From the NCBI RefSeq assembly GCF_001639105.2, contig NZ_CP028904.1, positions 81,770-140,988 on the forward strand: DNA of 59,219 bases. The letters run 5' to 3'. The stretch is from Azospirillum humicireducens. Its GTDB lineage: Bacteria > Pseudomonadota > Alphaproteobacteria > Azospirillales > Azospirillaceae. A program made the position numbers and the translations under genes. Each line of letters begins with the position of its first letter. Position 1 is the stretch's first letter. The notes beneath the pieces were generated by a model, which saw only the letters and a list, made by a program, of their open reading frames with translations, was not told the DNA's origin and did no database searches. This document shows positions 50,518-58,768 of this stretch, piece by piece.

Positions 50518-51375
50518 TCAGACGCCCGAATAGGCGGCGAAGCCGCCATCCACCGGAATGACGGTGCCGTTGACGAAGCCGGACGCCTTGGCGCTGGCCA
50601 GCCACAGCAGGGTGCCGGTCAGCTCGTGCGCCTCGCCGAAGCGGCCCATCGGGGTGTGGTCGACGATCTTGCGGGCGCGCGGCGTCATCTCGCCGGTGGC
50701 CGCGTCGATCAGCAGGGCGTGGTTCTGCGCGGTCAGGAAGAAGCCCGGCGCCATGGCGTTGACGCGGATGCCCGCCTTGGCGAAATGCACCGCCAGCCAT
50801 TGCGTGAAGTTGCTGACCGCCGCCTTGGCACCGCTGTAGGCGGGGATCTTGGTCAGCGGGCGGAAGGCGTTCATCGAGGAGACGTTGATGATGCCGCAGC
50901 CCTGGCGGCCGATCATCTGGCGGGCGAAGATCTGGGTCGGCAGCAAGGTGCCGAGGAAGTTCAGGTCGAAGACGAACTTGATGCCGACGGGATCGAGGTC
51001 GAAGAAGCTGGTCAGCGACGGATCGTCGGGATCGCCCTCCTCCAGCCATTCCTTTGTGGTGGTGCCGCGCGGGTGGTTGCCGCCGGCGCCGTTGACCAGC
51101 AGGTCGCACGGCCCCAGGCTTTCCAGCACAATGGCCGCCGCCCGCTCCAGCGAGGCGCGGTCGAGCACGTCGGCGGCGATGCCGATGGCCTCGCGGCCTT
51201 CGGCCCGCAGCGACGACGCCACCTGTTCGGCGGCCTCCGCTTTCAGGTCGAGGATTGCGACATGGGCGCCGGCCTCGGCCAGCGCGCGGGCGAAACCGGC
51301 GCACAGGACGCCGCCACCGCCGGTGACGACGGCGACCTTGCCCTGGAGATCGGCGGGGTTGAACGGATTTTCCAT
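50518..51375 (-). CDS. SDR-family D-mannonate oxidoreductase (fructuronate reductase-like)
   Basis: A 285-residue short-chain dehydrogenase. Cofactor motif VVTGGGGVLCAGFARALAEAG, NGAGG core and catalytic S...Y-x-x-x-K (SSMNAFR and YSGAKAAV) are present; a long FFDLDPVGIKFVFDLNFLG insert is typical of the SDR-type fructuronate reductases that replace UxuB. Reaction: D-fructuronate to D-mannonate with NADH. ATG 51375 with a GAGGCG site is preferred; a GTG at 51390 overlaps the uxuA stop. It is directly downstream of uxuA. Confidence 0.87.
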   Translation of the reverse strand: MENPFNPADLQGKVAVVTGGGGVLCAGFARALAEAGAHVAILDLKAEAAEQVASSLRAEGREAIGIAADVLDRASLERAAAIVLESLGPCDLLVNGAGGNHPRGTTTKEWLEEGDPDDPSLTSFFDLDPVGIKFVFDLNFLGTLLPTQIFARQMIGRQGCGIINVSSMNAFRPLTKIPAYSGAKAAVSNFTQWLAVHFAKAGIRVNAMAPGFFLTAQNHALLIDAATGEMTPRARKIVDHTPMGRFGEAHELTGTLLWLASAKASGFVNGTVIPVDGGFAAYSGV

Positions 51376-51386
51376 GGCCGGTCGCC

Positions 51387-52463
51387 TCACTTACCGCCGG
51401 TCGTCTTGGCGGCCGTCTTGGCGGCTTCGCCCTTGGCGACGCCTTCCCACAGGCCGTTCAGGTAGACGGCGCCCAGCGCCCGGTCATACAGGCCGTAGCC
51501 CGGCTTGCCGGTCTCGCCCCAGATCATGCGGCCATGGTCGGGCCGGGCATAGCCGTCGAAACCGGCTTCGTAATAGGCCTTGACGATCTCTGCCATGTCG
51601 AGCGAGCCGTCGGCGGAGCGGTGGCTGGTCTCATGGAAGTCGCCGGCCTCATTGATCTTGACGTTGCGCAGATGGGCGAAGTGGATGCGCTTGCGTCCGG
51701 CGAATTCGCGCACCAGGGCCGGGATGTCGTTCTTGCAGGACGCACCGAGCGAACCCGAGCAAAGCGTCAGCCCGTTGGCCGGATCGTCGACGATGGCCAG
51801 CAGCCGCTGCAGGTCGGCGCGGTCCTTGACGATGCGCGGCAGGCCGAAGATGGGGCGGGGCGGATCGTCCGGATGGATCGCCATGCGGATCCCCGCCTCG
51901 GCGGCGACCGGGATGATGCGCTTCAGGAAATATTCGAGGTTCCGCCACAGAATCTCCTCGTCCACCTCGGCATAGTCGGCCAGCAGGGCCTTCAGCTCCT
52001 CCGGGCGATAGCTGGCGTCCCAGCCGGGCAGGGAGATGCCCTTGCTGACGTCGATCTTCTCGACCGTCTCGGTGTCGAAGGCCAGCGTGGTGGAGCCGTC
52101 CGGCAGCGTCATGTCGAGCGCCGTGCGGGTCCAGTCGAACACCGGCATGAAGTTGTAGCAGATCACCTTGATGCCGCACTGGGCGAGATTACGGATCGTC
52201 GTGCAGTAATTGTCGATCAGCCGGTCGCGCGACGGCTTGCCCAGCTTGATGTCCTCATGGACCGGAACGCTCTCGATCACCTCGAGTTCCAGTCCGTGGG
52301 CTTCGATCTTGCTCTTGAGCGCCTGGATGTTGGCGACCGGCCAGACCTCTCCCACCGGCACGTCGTAGACGGCGGACACGATGCCGGTCATGCCGGGGAT
52401 CTGCCGGATATGGCTGAGCGGGATCGGATCGGAATCGCCGTACCAGCGGAAGGTCATCTTCAT
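51387..52463 (-). CDS. uxuA: Mannonate dehydratase UxuA
   Basis: A 358-residue mannonate dehydratase, which turns D-mannonate into 2-keto-3-deoxygluconate. Family features: FRWYGDSDPIPLSHIRQIPG start, VYDVPVGEVWP, NYCTTIRNLAQCGIKVICYNFMPVFDW, MAIHPDDPP, LCSGSLGAS, and PDHGRMIWGE metal-site segments. The C-terminal tail is lysine/alanine-rich. It is the first gene of the uronate operon and divergent from a GntR regulator. The ATG at 52463 gives the canonical N-terminus. Confidence 0.96.
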   Translation of the reverse strand: MKMTFRWYGDSDPIPLSHIRQIPGMTGIVSAVYDVPVGEVWPVANIQALKSKIEAHGLELEVIESVPVHEDIKLGKPSRDRLIDNYCTTIRNLAQCGIKVICYNFMPVFDWTRTALDMTLPDGSTTLAFDTETVEKIDVSKGISLPGWDASYRPEELKALLADYAEVDEEILWRNLEYFLKRIIPVAAEAGIRMAIHPDDPPRPIFGLPRIVKDRADLQRLLAIVDDPANGLTLCSGSLGASCKNDIPALVREFAGRKRIHFAHLRNVKINEAGDFHETSHRSADGSLDMAEIVKAYYEAGFDGYARPDHGRMIWGETGKPGYGLYDRALGAVYLNGLWEGVAKGEAAKTAAKTTGGK

Positions 52464-52791
52464 CGTCGGTCTCGTTGATGGCTTGCCGGCCGGTGGCACC
52501 GGCCCGGTGGGGGAGGATGGAACAGGTCAGGTGCATGAGTCGGATCGATGGTCCGGTGGCCCACTGGCCTGACCACTAGGCAAACGTTAGCCTAACCTCT
52601 TGCCCGGCTGCAAGAGGGCTTTGAAGGCACAGCCTTGGGGAGCGGGGAGGCCGTTTCCGGCAAATGGCTGATGGGGCTTGGATCTTGCGCCGTCGATGGT
52701 GTTGGATGCGTCACCGCGTCGCACAGGTGCCGGGCCTGACCGGCGCGATCATCGCGGCCCGTGCAAGCAAGAGTGGTTCCGGAGCTGTGTC
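52464..52791. promoter_or_regulatory. Divergent promoter region of uxuA and the GntR gene
   Basis: A 328-base gap with no ORF of interest. An operator-like palindrome TAGGC-A-AACGTT-A-GCCTA lies at 52577-52594, and TGGCCTGACCA at 52565-52575 resembles a GntR-type TGG(N)CCA site. They sit about 110 bases from uxuA and 200 from the regulator. The 52595-52791 part shows nothing further. Confidence 0.5.
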
Positions 52792-53508
52792 ATGGATTTG
52801 CCGACTGTCAAGGTCGAGCGCCTGTATCGCCAGATATCGAACGTGCTGATCCAATTCATCCGCGATGGCCATTTTGCGCCGGGGCAGATGCTGCCGGGGG
52901 AACGCGATCTCGCCAAACAGCTCGGCGTCAGCCGATCCTCGGTGCGGGAGGCGCTGATCGCGTTGGAGATCAACGGCTGGGTCGAGATCCGGACGGGGCA
53001 CGGGGTTTATGTGCGCCCGGCCCTTCCCAGCGGTGCGGAGGATGTGGCGGGAGAAGACACGGCCGACGAGGGCATCGGCGTCGAAGCGCTGATGGAGGCT
53101 CGGGAGACGATCGAAGGGGAAATCGCAGCGCTCGCCGCGAAGAAGGCGACGGAGGCGCAGCTTCTCGACATCACCCGCATCCTCGAACGGATGGAAGAGG
53201 ATGCGGCGACCGGCGACATGGAGACCTTCCATGAGCATGACCGGCACTTCCACCAGATGATCGGTGCGATGACCGGGAATCCAGTGTTCGTGGAAATCAC
53301 CGACATGCTGTGGAGGAAGCGCAAGACCCTCCACTATGCGAAGTTCGAACGCCGGTATTCGGACGGTTCGATCATCGTCAGCATGTGCGCCGATCACCGG
53401 GTGATCCTGGAGGCGATCCGCAGCCGCGGCGCCGGAACTGCCAGACAGGCGATGCGCAGGCATATCCGGAACGCGCAGAAATGTCTGTTCGACGGTCGCG
53501 GGAAGTAA
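52792..53508 (+). CDS. GntR-family (FadR/UxuR-type) regulator
   Basis: A 238-residue GntR regulator with an FCD effector domain. The N-terminal wHTH has FAPGQMLPGERDLAKQLGVSRSSVREALIALEINGWVEIRTGHGVYV in outline; the helical C-terminal domain has the metal/ligand histidines in FHEHDRHFHQMI and DHRVI. UxuR/ExuR proteins of this group respond to uronates or mannonate. Divergence from uxuA makes it the probable regulator of the uronate operon. Confidence 0.93.
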   Translation: MDLPTVKVERLYRQISNVLIQFIRDGHFAPGQMLPGERDLAKQLGVSRSSVREALIALEINGWVEIRTGHGVYVRPALPSGAEDVAGEDTADEGIGVEALMEARETIEGEIAALAAKKATEAQLLDITRILERMEEDAATGDMETFHEHDRHFHQMIGAMTGNPVFVEITDMLWRKRKTLHYAKFERRYSDGSIIVSMCADHRVILEAIRSRGAGTARQAMRRHIRNAQKCLFDGRGK

Positions 53509-54287
53509 TTCTACTCTGTCATAAATACTGTTTTTGGAAGATGGCCTGCGGTTCGAACGGCATTGAAGCGTCGTTCACAGCCAGTTTCAAAAGTCAGGTG
53601 CCGTCGTCTTGCTGTGCCTGCGCGCGCGTCCGGTGGAGGAGCTGCGGCGTTGTTCCTGGCGATGGGGTAGGGCAGGGCGCTCGGTGGCTGGCTCTTCGAC
53701 CGAAATTTGGACCGTGTGGATTCCCATCACGGGATTTTGGCATCGCGCATGGCCTGGATGCTCTGGCCGAAGTCGGGCGCGTCCATGGTTGCTTTCCCCC
53801 TCTGCCGTCTCCCGACTTGCGGTCTGTTCATTCATTGCACTTTTGAATGGCATTGCGCTTTGGAACAGAAAGTGCGACTGCGAATCATTTTCATTATTGT
53901 GTTTCGTACGTGCCTGAGTATGTTGCTGATCAAACGTGACATATTGCGTTCGACCTAGAGGTCCCGCTTGGGAGGTGTGGAATGGCTTGGGACGATACCG
54001 ATCAGCCCTTGCTGGCCGGCCTGTAAACGGCTTCCGGCCTCTGGTGGGTGGAGGGGACGCACGGCAGCAAGGCCGACCGCCCGGCTCCTATCGGGCGCGT
54101 CTACCGACATTCGGCCGCTGAGCCTGCGCAAGGCGCTCGACGCCACCCAGTGAAAAGTGGCTGCGAGGGTCGAAGTGGACATGCCGGCATCTGGATTTAT
54201 GGGGAATCCTGATGCTTGGAACGCGATTAATACTCAATCGCTTAAAAAATATTCAACCGATGCCGTGTGCCTTGGGGGGGCGCTGAG
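53509..54287. other. 779-base gap with a Fur-box-like site and no clear gene
   Basis: No credible protein is seen on either strand. A Fur-box-like sequence lies at 53879-53899. A 14-codon ORF with a strong GGGAGG ribosome site lies at 53982-54026 and could be a leader peptide. Just before the receptor gene an AT-rich stretch carries GCGATT-N7-AATCGC (54223-54241). The rest is broken frames of GC-rich DNA. Confidence 0.6.
53879..53899. promoter_or_regulatory. Fur-box-like site
   Basis: TGCGAATCATTTTCATTATTG; its reverse (AATAATGAAAATGATTCGC) matches the classic iron-box half-site pattern closely. It is about 390 bases upstream of a TonB-dependent siderophore receptor, so iron control is plausible although the distance is long. 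Confidence 0.55.
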
Positions 54288-56477
54288 ATGATGTGGAACG
54301 AGAAGGGGCTTATGCGCCCATCGGAAGCCGATTCCGCGTGGGGTGGACTGAAGAGCGGCGTCTCGCATGCCGTGCTGCTTTGGGCGCTGGCGCTGACCGG
54401 ACCGGTCGTGCTGGCTGGCGATGCCGCAGCCCAGACCGACGGCGAGGCGCCCGTGGTCCTCGATACCCTTATGGTCGGCGGGACGCCGCAGGCCCGCTAC
54501 GACAGCCGCAAGACCGATGTCGGCGGCCGGCTCAGCAGCGATATCACCGAGATCCCCCGCACGATCGACGTGGTTCCCGAGCAGTTGCTGCAGGACCAGC
54601 ACGCGCGGGAAATGGAGGAGGTCTACCGCTACTTCCCCAACGTCGTGAACAACGACGGCTACGGCGGCACGCGCGAGGACTACATCATCCGCGGCTTCCG
54701 CCGCCGTGACGACGTCTATCGCAACGGCGTCCGTCTGAAGAGCAACAGCCGCATCGATCCCAGCACCATCGAGAGCATCCAGATCATCAAGGGGCCGGTG
54801 TCCGACATCGGTCAGATGACGCCGGGCGGACTGGTGAACATCACCACCAAGAAGCCGAGCTGGACGGCGCGCAACCATCTGGAAGTCAATGTCGACTCCC
54901 ATGGCGAGCGGCAGACCATGTTCGACAGCACCGGCCCGCTGTCGGAAAATTTCGCCTACCGCATCGTCGGCAGCGCCGAATCGAGCAACAGTTTCCGCGA
55001 CGACACCCTGGTCCAGCGCCAGTTCTTCGCGCCGACGTTAAGCTGGGTCGGTGCCAGCGGCGCCAGCGTGACCGTCGGCTACGAATTCAGCAAGGACAAG
55101 CGGCCGCTCGACCGCGGTTTCATCACCTATCCGGCCGGCGGCAGCCTGCGCAACGTCGCCGACGTCTCGCGCTCGACCCGCTACGATGCGAACTTCAGCA
55201 AGCGCGATTCGACCTATCATCAGGGCGAGGTCGACATTTCGATCCCGCTGCATTCCGATAAATGGACGCTCGAAGGCAAGCTGTTCTACAACCACGAACG
55301 CACCGACGAAATCCATACCGAGGTGCGCAGCATCCAATCGAACGGGCTGCTGGTCCGCCGGGTCGAAGGCAACGACGACCGCAACCTCGACACCTTCTTC
55401 GGCCGGCTGCAGACCAGGGGTGAGTTCGAGGCGCTGCTGCCGGTCAAGCTCGCGACCGGCATCGAATACCGCACCCAGAAGGAAAGCTGGATCAACTATG
55501 TCGGCGCCGACCAGGTGGGCGGAACGGTGTCCAACCCGGCGAGCTGGCGCCTGACCGACAACAGCGCGCGACCGACCGCGAGGACCGCGCGCCGGGTCGA
55601 GCAGACCGATTTCGGCCCCTTCATCCAGGCCGACATCAGCCTGCTGCCGACGGTGACGCTGACGCTGGGTGCCCGCTACGAACTGTCGAAGGGCAGCGCC
55701 CGCGTCGAGAATCTGCTGGGCCGCGGCACGACGGTCGGTTCCTATCCGGTCGACCGCAACCTGACCAAGACCGCCGGGGTGATGTGGAAGGCGTTCGAGG
55801 ACGTGTCCTTCTTCGCCAACTACGCCGACACCTTCCAGCCGCACAATTTCTACAATGGCGATACGCAGGTCTTCCCGGCCGAGAAGGGACGCCAGTACGA
55901 GGTCGGCTCCAAGGTCAACCTGATGGGCGAGCGGCTGTTCATGACGGCATCGCTGTTCGACATCAAGCAGAGCAACGTGGTGGAGTCGGTCAACGGCGTC
56001 GCCGTGCTGACCGGTGGGCAGAGATCCCGCGGCGCCGAGCTGTCGGTGGTCGGCAACCCGGCCGAGGGCTGGAACATCCGCGCCGCCGTCGGCTATGTCG
56101 ATGCCAAGCTGGAAAGCGCCGACCGCAGCATCGACGGCAATCGCCCGACCAACGTGCCGACCCACAATGCCAGCCTGTGGTCGAGCTACGAGTTCAAGGA
56201 CCCGTCGAGTCCGCTGGTCGGTCTCGGTCTCGGTGCCGGCGTGACCCTGGTCGGCAACCGCTACGGCGATGCGCAGCATACCTTCGAACTGGGCAGCTAC
56301 ACGCTGGTCGATGCCGGGGCCTGGTACTACATCCCGGTCGGCGAGAAGAAGATCCGCTTGGATGTCGGCGTCAAGAACCTGACCGACAAGTCGTATCTGA
56401 CCGCGTCGGGCGGTACGTACCGTGTTTCGGTCGGTGCGCCGCGGACCGTCTATGGCGGCATCAGCCTTGACTTCTAG
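54288..56477 (+). CDS. TonB-dependent siderophore receptor
   Basis: A 729-residue outer-membrane receptor. A signal peptide (to about AAAQ/TDG), then the plug domain with TEIPRTIDVVPEQLLQDQHAREMEEVYRYFPNV (in outline), IIRGFRRRDDVYRNGVR and GPVSDIGQMTPGGLVNITTKKP, then a 22-strand barrel ending in SLDF. The plug motifs place it with ferrichrome/ferrioxamine-type receptors. I use the ATG at 54288; GTG 54267 or ATG 54312 are alternatives. It overlaps a small membrane gene and leads a PepSY gene, a typical iron-uptake set. Confidence 0.93.
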   Translation: MMWNEKGLMRPSEADSAWGGLKSGVSHAVLLWALALTGPVVLAGDAAAQTDGEAPVVLDTLMVGGTPQARYDSRKTDVGGRLSSDITEIPRTIDVVPEQLLQDQHAREMEEVYRYFPNVVNNDGYGGTREDYIIRGFRRRDDVYRNGVRLKSNSRIDPSTIESIQIIKGPVSDIGQMTPGGLVNITTKKPSWTARNHLEVNVDSHGERQTMFDSTGPLSENFAYRIVGSAESSNSFRDDTLVQRQFFAPTLSWVGASGASVTVGYEFSKDKRPLDRGFITYPAGGSLRNVADVSRSTRYDANFSKRDSTYHQGEVDISIPLHSDKWTLEGKLFYNHERTDEIHTEVRSIQSNGLLVRRVEGNDDRNLDTFFGRLQTRGEFEALLPVKLATGIEYRTQKESWINYVGADQVGGTVSNPASWRLTDNSARPTARTARRVEQTDFGPFIQADISLLPTVTLTLGARYELSKGSARVENLLGRGTTVGSYPVDRNLTKTAGVMWKAFEDVSFFANYADTFQPHNFYNGDTQVFPAEKGRQYEVGSKVNLMGERLFMTASLFDIKQSNVVESVNGVAVLTGGQRSRGAELSVVGNPAEGWNIRAAVGYVDAKLESADRSIDGNRPTNVPTHNASLWSSYEFKDPSSPLVGLGLGAGVTLVGNRYGDAQHTFELGSYTLVDAGAWYYIPVGEKKIRLDVGVKNLTDKSYLTASGGTYRVSVGAPRTVYGGISLDF

Positions 56478-56676
56478 GCGGCATCCGTTCGGCCGTCGTG
56501 ACCGCTGGCGGCTCTGGGGCGCCTTCTGGGCGCTCCAGGCCGCTCTGCTCGCCCTGGCGGTGGTCAGTCTGGGCGGCGAGGCCGGCCTGCTGCTGGCGGT
56601 GATGGAGATCGGATTGACCGGCAGCCTGCTGACCGCCCATCTGCGCGAACCGCTCAGGCCGGAGCGGCGGCAATGA
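56452..56676 (+). CDS. Small membrane protein of the iron-uptake operon
   Basis: A 74-residue protein whose ATG lies inside the end of the receptor gene (26-base overlap). After a basic N-terminus (RRHPFGRRDRWR) it has two hydrophobic helices (about 22-42 and 46-62). It ends with an ATGA overlap with the next gene. I do not recognise a named family; small proteins of this kind accompany TonB receptors and PepSY proteins in iron-uptake operons. Confidence 0.65.
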   Translation: MAASALTSRRHPFGRRDRWRLWGAFWALQAALLALAVVSLGGEAGLLLAVMEIGLTGSLLTAHLREPLRPERRQ

Positions 56677-56945
56677 CACGGCAGGCTTTCCGCGTGTTCC
56701 TGATCTCGCTGGTCAGCCTGCTGGCCGGTCTGCCGTTGTCGCTGGCGGCGGTTTCCGGCCTGTGCGCGCTGGCTGGCGTCGGCGGGATCGACCGCATCCA
56801 CATCGTGATGGTGGCCGGGCCGGTGGTCTGGACATGCCTCTGGTTCGGCATGCTCTGGCTCGCCGGCCCGCGGCCGGTTCGTCCGGGGAATGGCCGTCCG
56901 GAAGACGGCCGCCCAGGAAACAGCCGCCCGGAAAACAGCCGTTAG
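56673..56945 (+). CDS. Small two-helix membrane protein of the iron-uptake operon
   Basis: A 90-residue protein with two membrane helices (about 7-34 and 43-65) and a Pro/Arg/Gly/Asn repeat tail built from GRPEDGRPGNSRPENSR. It starts in the stop codon of the previous gene (ATGA) and ends 8 bases before the PepSY gene. Context suggests a helper of iron uptake, similar in setting to DUF3649-type proteins; the family is not certain. Confidence 0.65.
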   Translation: MTRQAFRVFLISLVSLLAGLPLSLAAVSGLCALAGVGGIDRIHIVMVAGPVVWTCLWFGMLWLAGPRPVRPGNGRPEDGRPGNSRPENSR

Positions 56946-56953
56946 GGAAGGCC

Positions 56954-58459
56954 ATGCCAAGCCAGTCCGTGTCCGCCCGCCTGCTGTCGATCCACCGCCT
57001 GATCAGCCTGGTCTTCTGCCTGCTGATCTCCTGGTCGCTATGGACCGGGCTGCTGGCCTTCTACGCCGATTTCGTACGCCCCTGGATGATGCCGGGTCTC
57101 GCCGAGGCGGCCGGGCGGCCGCTTCCGACCGCCGTCGAGGCGTTGCGGGCGGTGGCATCGCGCCACGACGTGGGTCTCGACTGGACGATGATGGCGCCGA
57201 CGCCGTTGCGCGACTTCTTCATCTTCTCCGGCCGCTTCGGAGAGGGGGCGCCCCTGACGAACCTGATCGTGAATCCGGCGGCCGATGTGATGGCGCCGTG
57301 GAACAGCGTGTTGACGGACTCCCTGTTCCGACGCATCCATACCGATCTGCTGCTGCCCAAGCCCTATGGGCGTTTCCTGATGGGGCTGGCCGGCATTGTG
57401 ATCGTCCTGTTGGTCGGCACCGGCCTGTTCATCCACGGCAAGGTGATCGTCGAGGCATGGAGCTGGCGACGCCGCTCCCGCCTGATCGATCTCAGCGACG
57501 CGCACAAGCGGTTCGGCTTCTGGCTGATCCCATATCTGTTCCTGATGGGATTGAGCGGGGGAATACTCGGGCTGAAGGTGGCGAGCCAGCCTTTGGACGC
57601 GGTGCTCCAGGCGGGTGGAAGTCCGAAGGCGGCACGGGCCTTGTTGAGCGACGACGGCCCCGAAGCCATGGGGCCGGGCCGCAGCGTGACCGCCGTGGTG
57701 CCGGACAACCTGCCGCTTTGTCTCGACCGCTTCGCCGAGCGGTTCCCGGACAACCGCATCGGGCGCCTGCAACGGCAGGGAGACCAACTGATGGTCGAGG
57801 GCATCCCCCGCGGCCGGCTCACCTGGGCGGGTGAGGGGGCGGGCAGCCTGCGCGCCTATTGCAGCCTCGTCGATGCCACGGTCGGTTCGATGCGCGATTC
57901 CCGCGATGGCGGTTGGGGTGGCGTGGCGGAAAGTGCGCTGCGGCCGTTGCATTACGCCCGTTTCGGCGGAACCGGTACGGTTCTTGTCTATTGCCTGCTC
58001 GGCGTGCTGTGTCTTTGGATCGTCGATTCCGGCATGAAGCTGCTGTGGCTGCGGGCGGCGAAGGACGACAGGCGTCCGCAGGACCGGCTTACCCTGTCCC
58101 GCCGGCTGTTCCATGCCAACAACGCGCTGTATCTGCTCGTGCCGCTGCTGCTGCTCGCCGACAATCTGACGACCGGAACGACCCATGGCGGGATGGTGTT
58201 CGCCGTATCCGGGCTGGCGATCCTGTTCTATCTGTTGCCCAGGCTCGACGGCGGGCGGCGGGCGGTGGAGCGGCTGATGTTGCCCGTTCTCGCCTTTGCC
58301 TATGCCGGGCTGCCGCTGCTGCGGCTGGCGCTGTTTCCCGACGCCCCCTGGTTCGGGGTGACGGCGGTGATGGTGGTGGATGCAACCGCCCTGCTGATGG
58401 CGGGATGGCTGGCCGGCGTCGCGCTGTCGCGGCAGCGCCAGCAAGTCCGCGGACGTTGA
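56954..58459 (+). CDS. PepSY-domain iron-regulated membrane protein
   Basis: A 501-residue inner-membrane protein of the PepSY-associated TM family. Family landmarks are the IHRLISLVFCLLISWSLWTGLLAFY start helix, the RRIHTDLLLPKPYGRFLMGLAGIVIVLLVGTG helix, the DAHKRFGFWLIPYLFLMGLSGG segment with conserved His, and LRPLHYARFGGTGTVLVYCLLG. Such proteins may reduce or release siderophore iron at the inner membrane. A GGGAAGG ribosome site precedes the ATG. It closes the receptor operon. Confidence 0.9.
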   Translation: MPSQSVSARLLSIHRLISLVFCLLISWSLWTGLLAFYADFVRPWMMPGLAEAAGRPLPTAVEALRAVASRHDVGLDWTMMAPTPLRDFFIFSGRFGEGAPLTNLIVNPAADVMAPWNSVLTDSLFRRIHTDLLLPKPYGRFLMGLAGIVIVLLVGTGLFIHGKVIVEAWSWRRRSRLIDLSDAHKRFGFWLIPYLFLMGLSGGILGLKVASQPLDAVLQAGGSPKAARALLSDDGPEAMGPGRSVTAVVPDNLPLCLDRFAERFPDNRIGRLQRQGDQLMVEGIPRGRLTWAGEGAGSLRAYCSLVDATVGSMRDSRDGGWGGVAESALRPLHYARFGGTGTVLVYCLLGVLCLWIVDSGMKLLWLRAAKDDRRPQDRLTLSRRLFHANNALYLLVPLLLLADNLTTGTTHGGMVFAVSGLAILFYLLPRLDGGRRAVERLMLPVLAFAYAGLPLLRLALFPDAPWFGVTAVMVVDATALLMAGWLAGVALSRQRQQVRGR

Positions 58460-58768
58460 TCACCACCCATCGGCTGTGTCTCGGCATGTCCTTCCGTGCG
58501 CAAGCGCTGCTGCCAATGGATGGCCGTGCCTTCGCTGATCCCGAAACAGTGCGGGCGGGATGCGGCGTGGATTGGAAATTGACGGACGCACTATATAGGT
58601 ATATTCAATAACAATCATTTCATAAAACAGTGTCCGGGTGCCGGTCCGGCAGCGGGAACCCCGCGGCAGGTTTCCGGCAGTGGCGGGCAGGTTTCCTGTG
58701 CCATGGCGGCCCTTCGGTGCCGTATTGCCGCCGATCCCGGACAAATCCAGAATTCGGGAGGACTGCGA
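58460..58768. promoter_or_regulatory. Promoter region of the soluble chemoreceptor gene
   Basis: A 309-base gap with an AT-rich core. TTGACG (58579-58584) and TATATT (58600-58605) form a weak sigma70-like pair, followed by AATAACAATCATTTC, which only partly resembles an iron box. A GGGAGGA ribosome site lies just before the gene at 58769. No other gene is seen. Confidence 0.4.

Noticed and set aside
53587..53853. Minus-strand frames after the GntR gene, including a 19-codon ORF with a ribosome site
   Set aside because: They are short, lack any recognisable motif and end quickly; a truncated gene cannot be shown.
58606..58622. Possible iron box before the soluble chemoreceptor
   Set aside because: Only part of the pattern fits (AATAACAATCATTTC) and the arms are not symmetrical; far weaker than the site at 53879.
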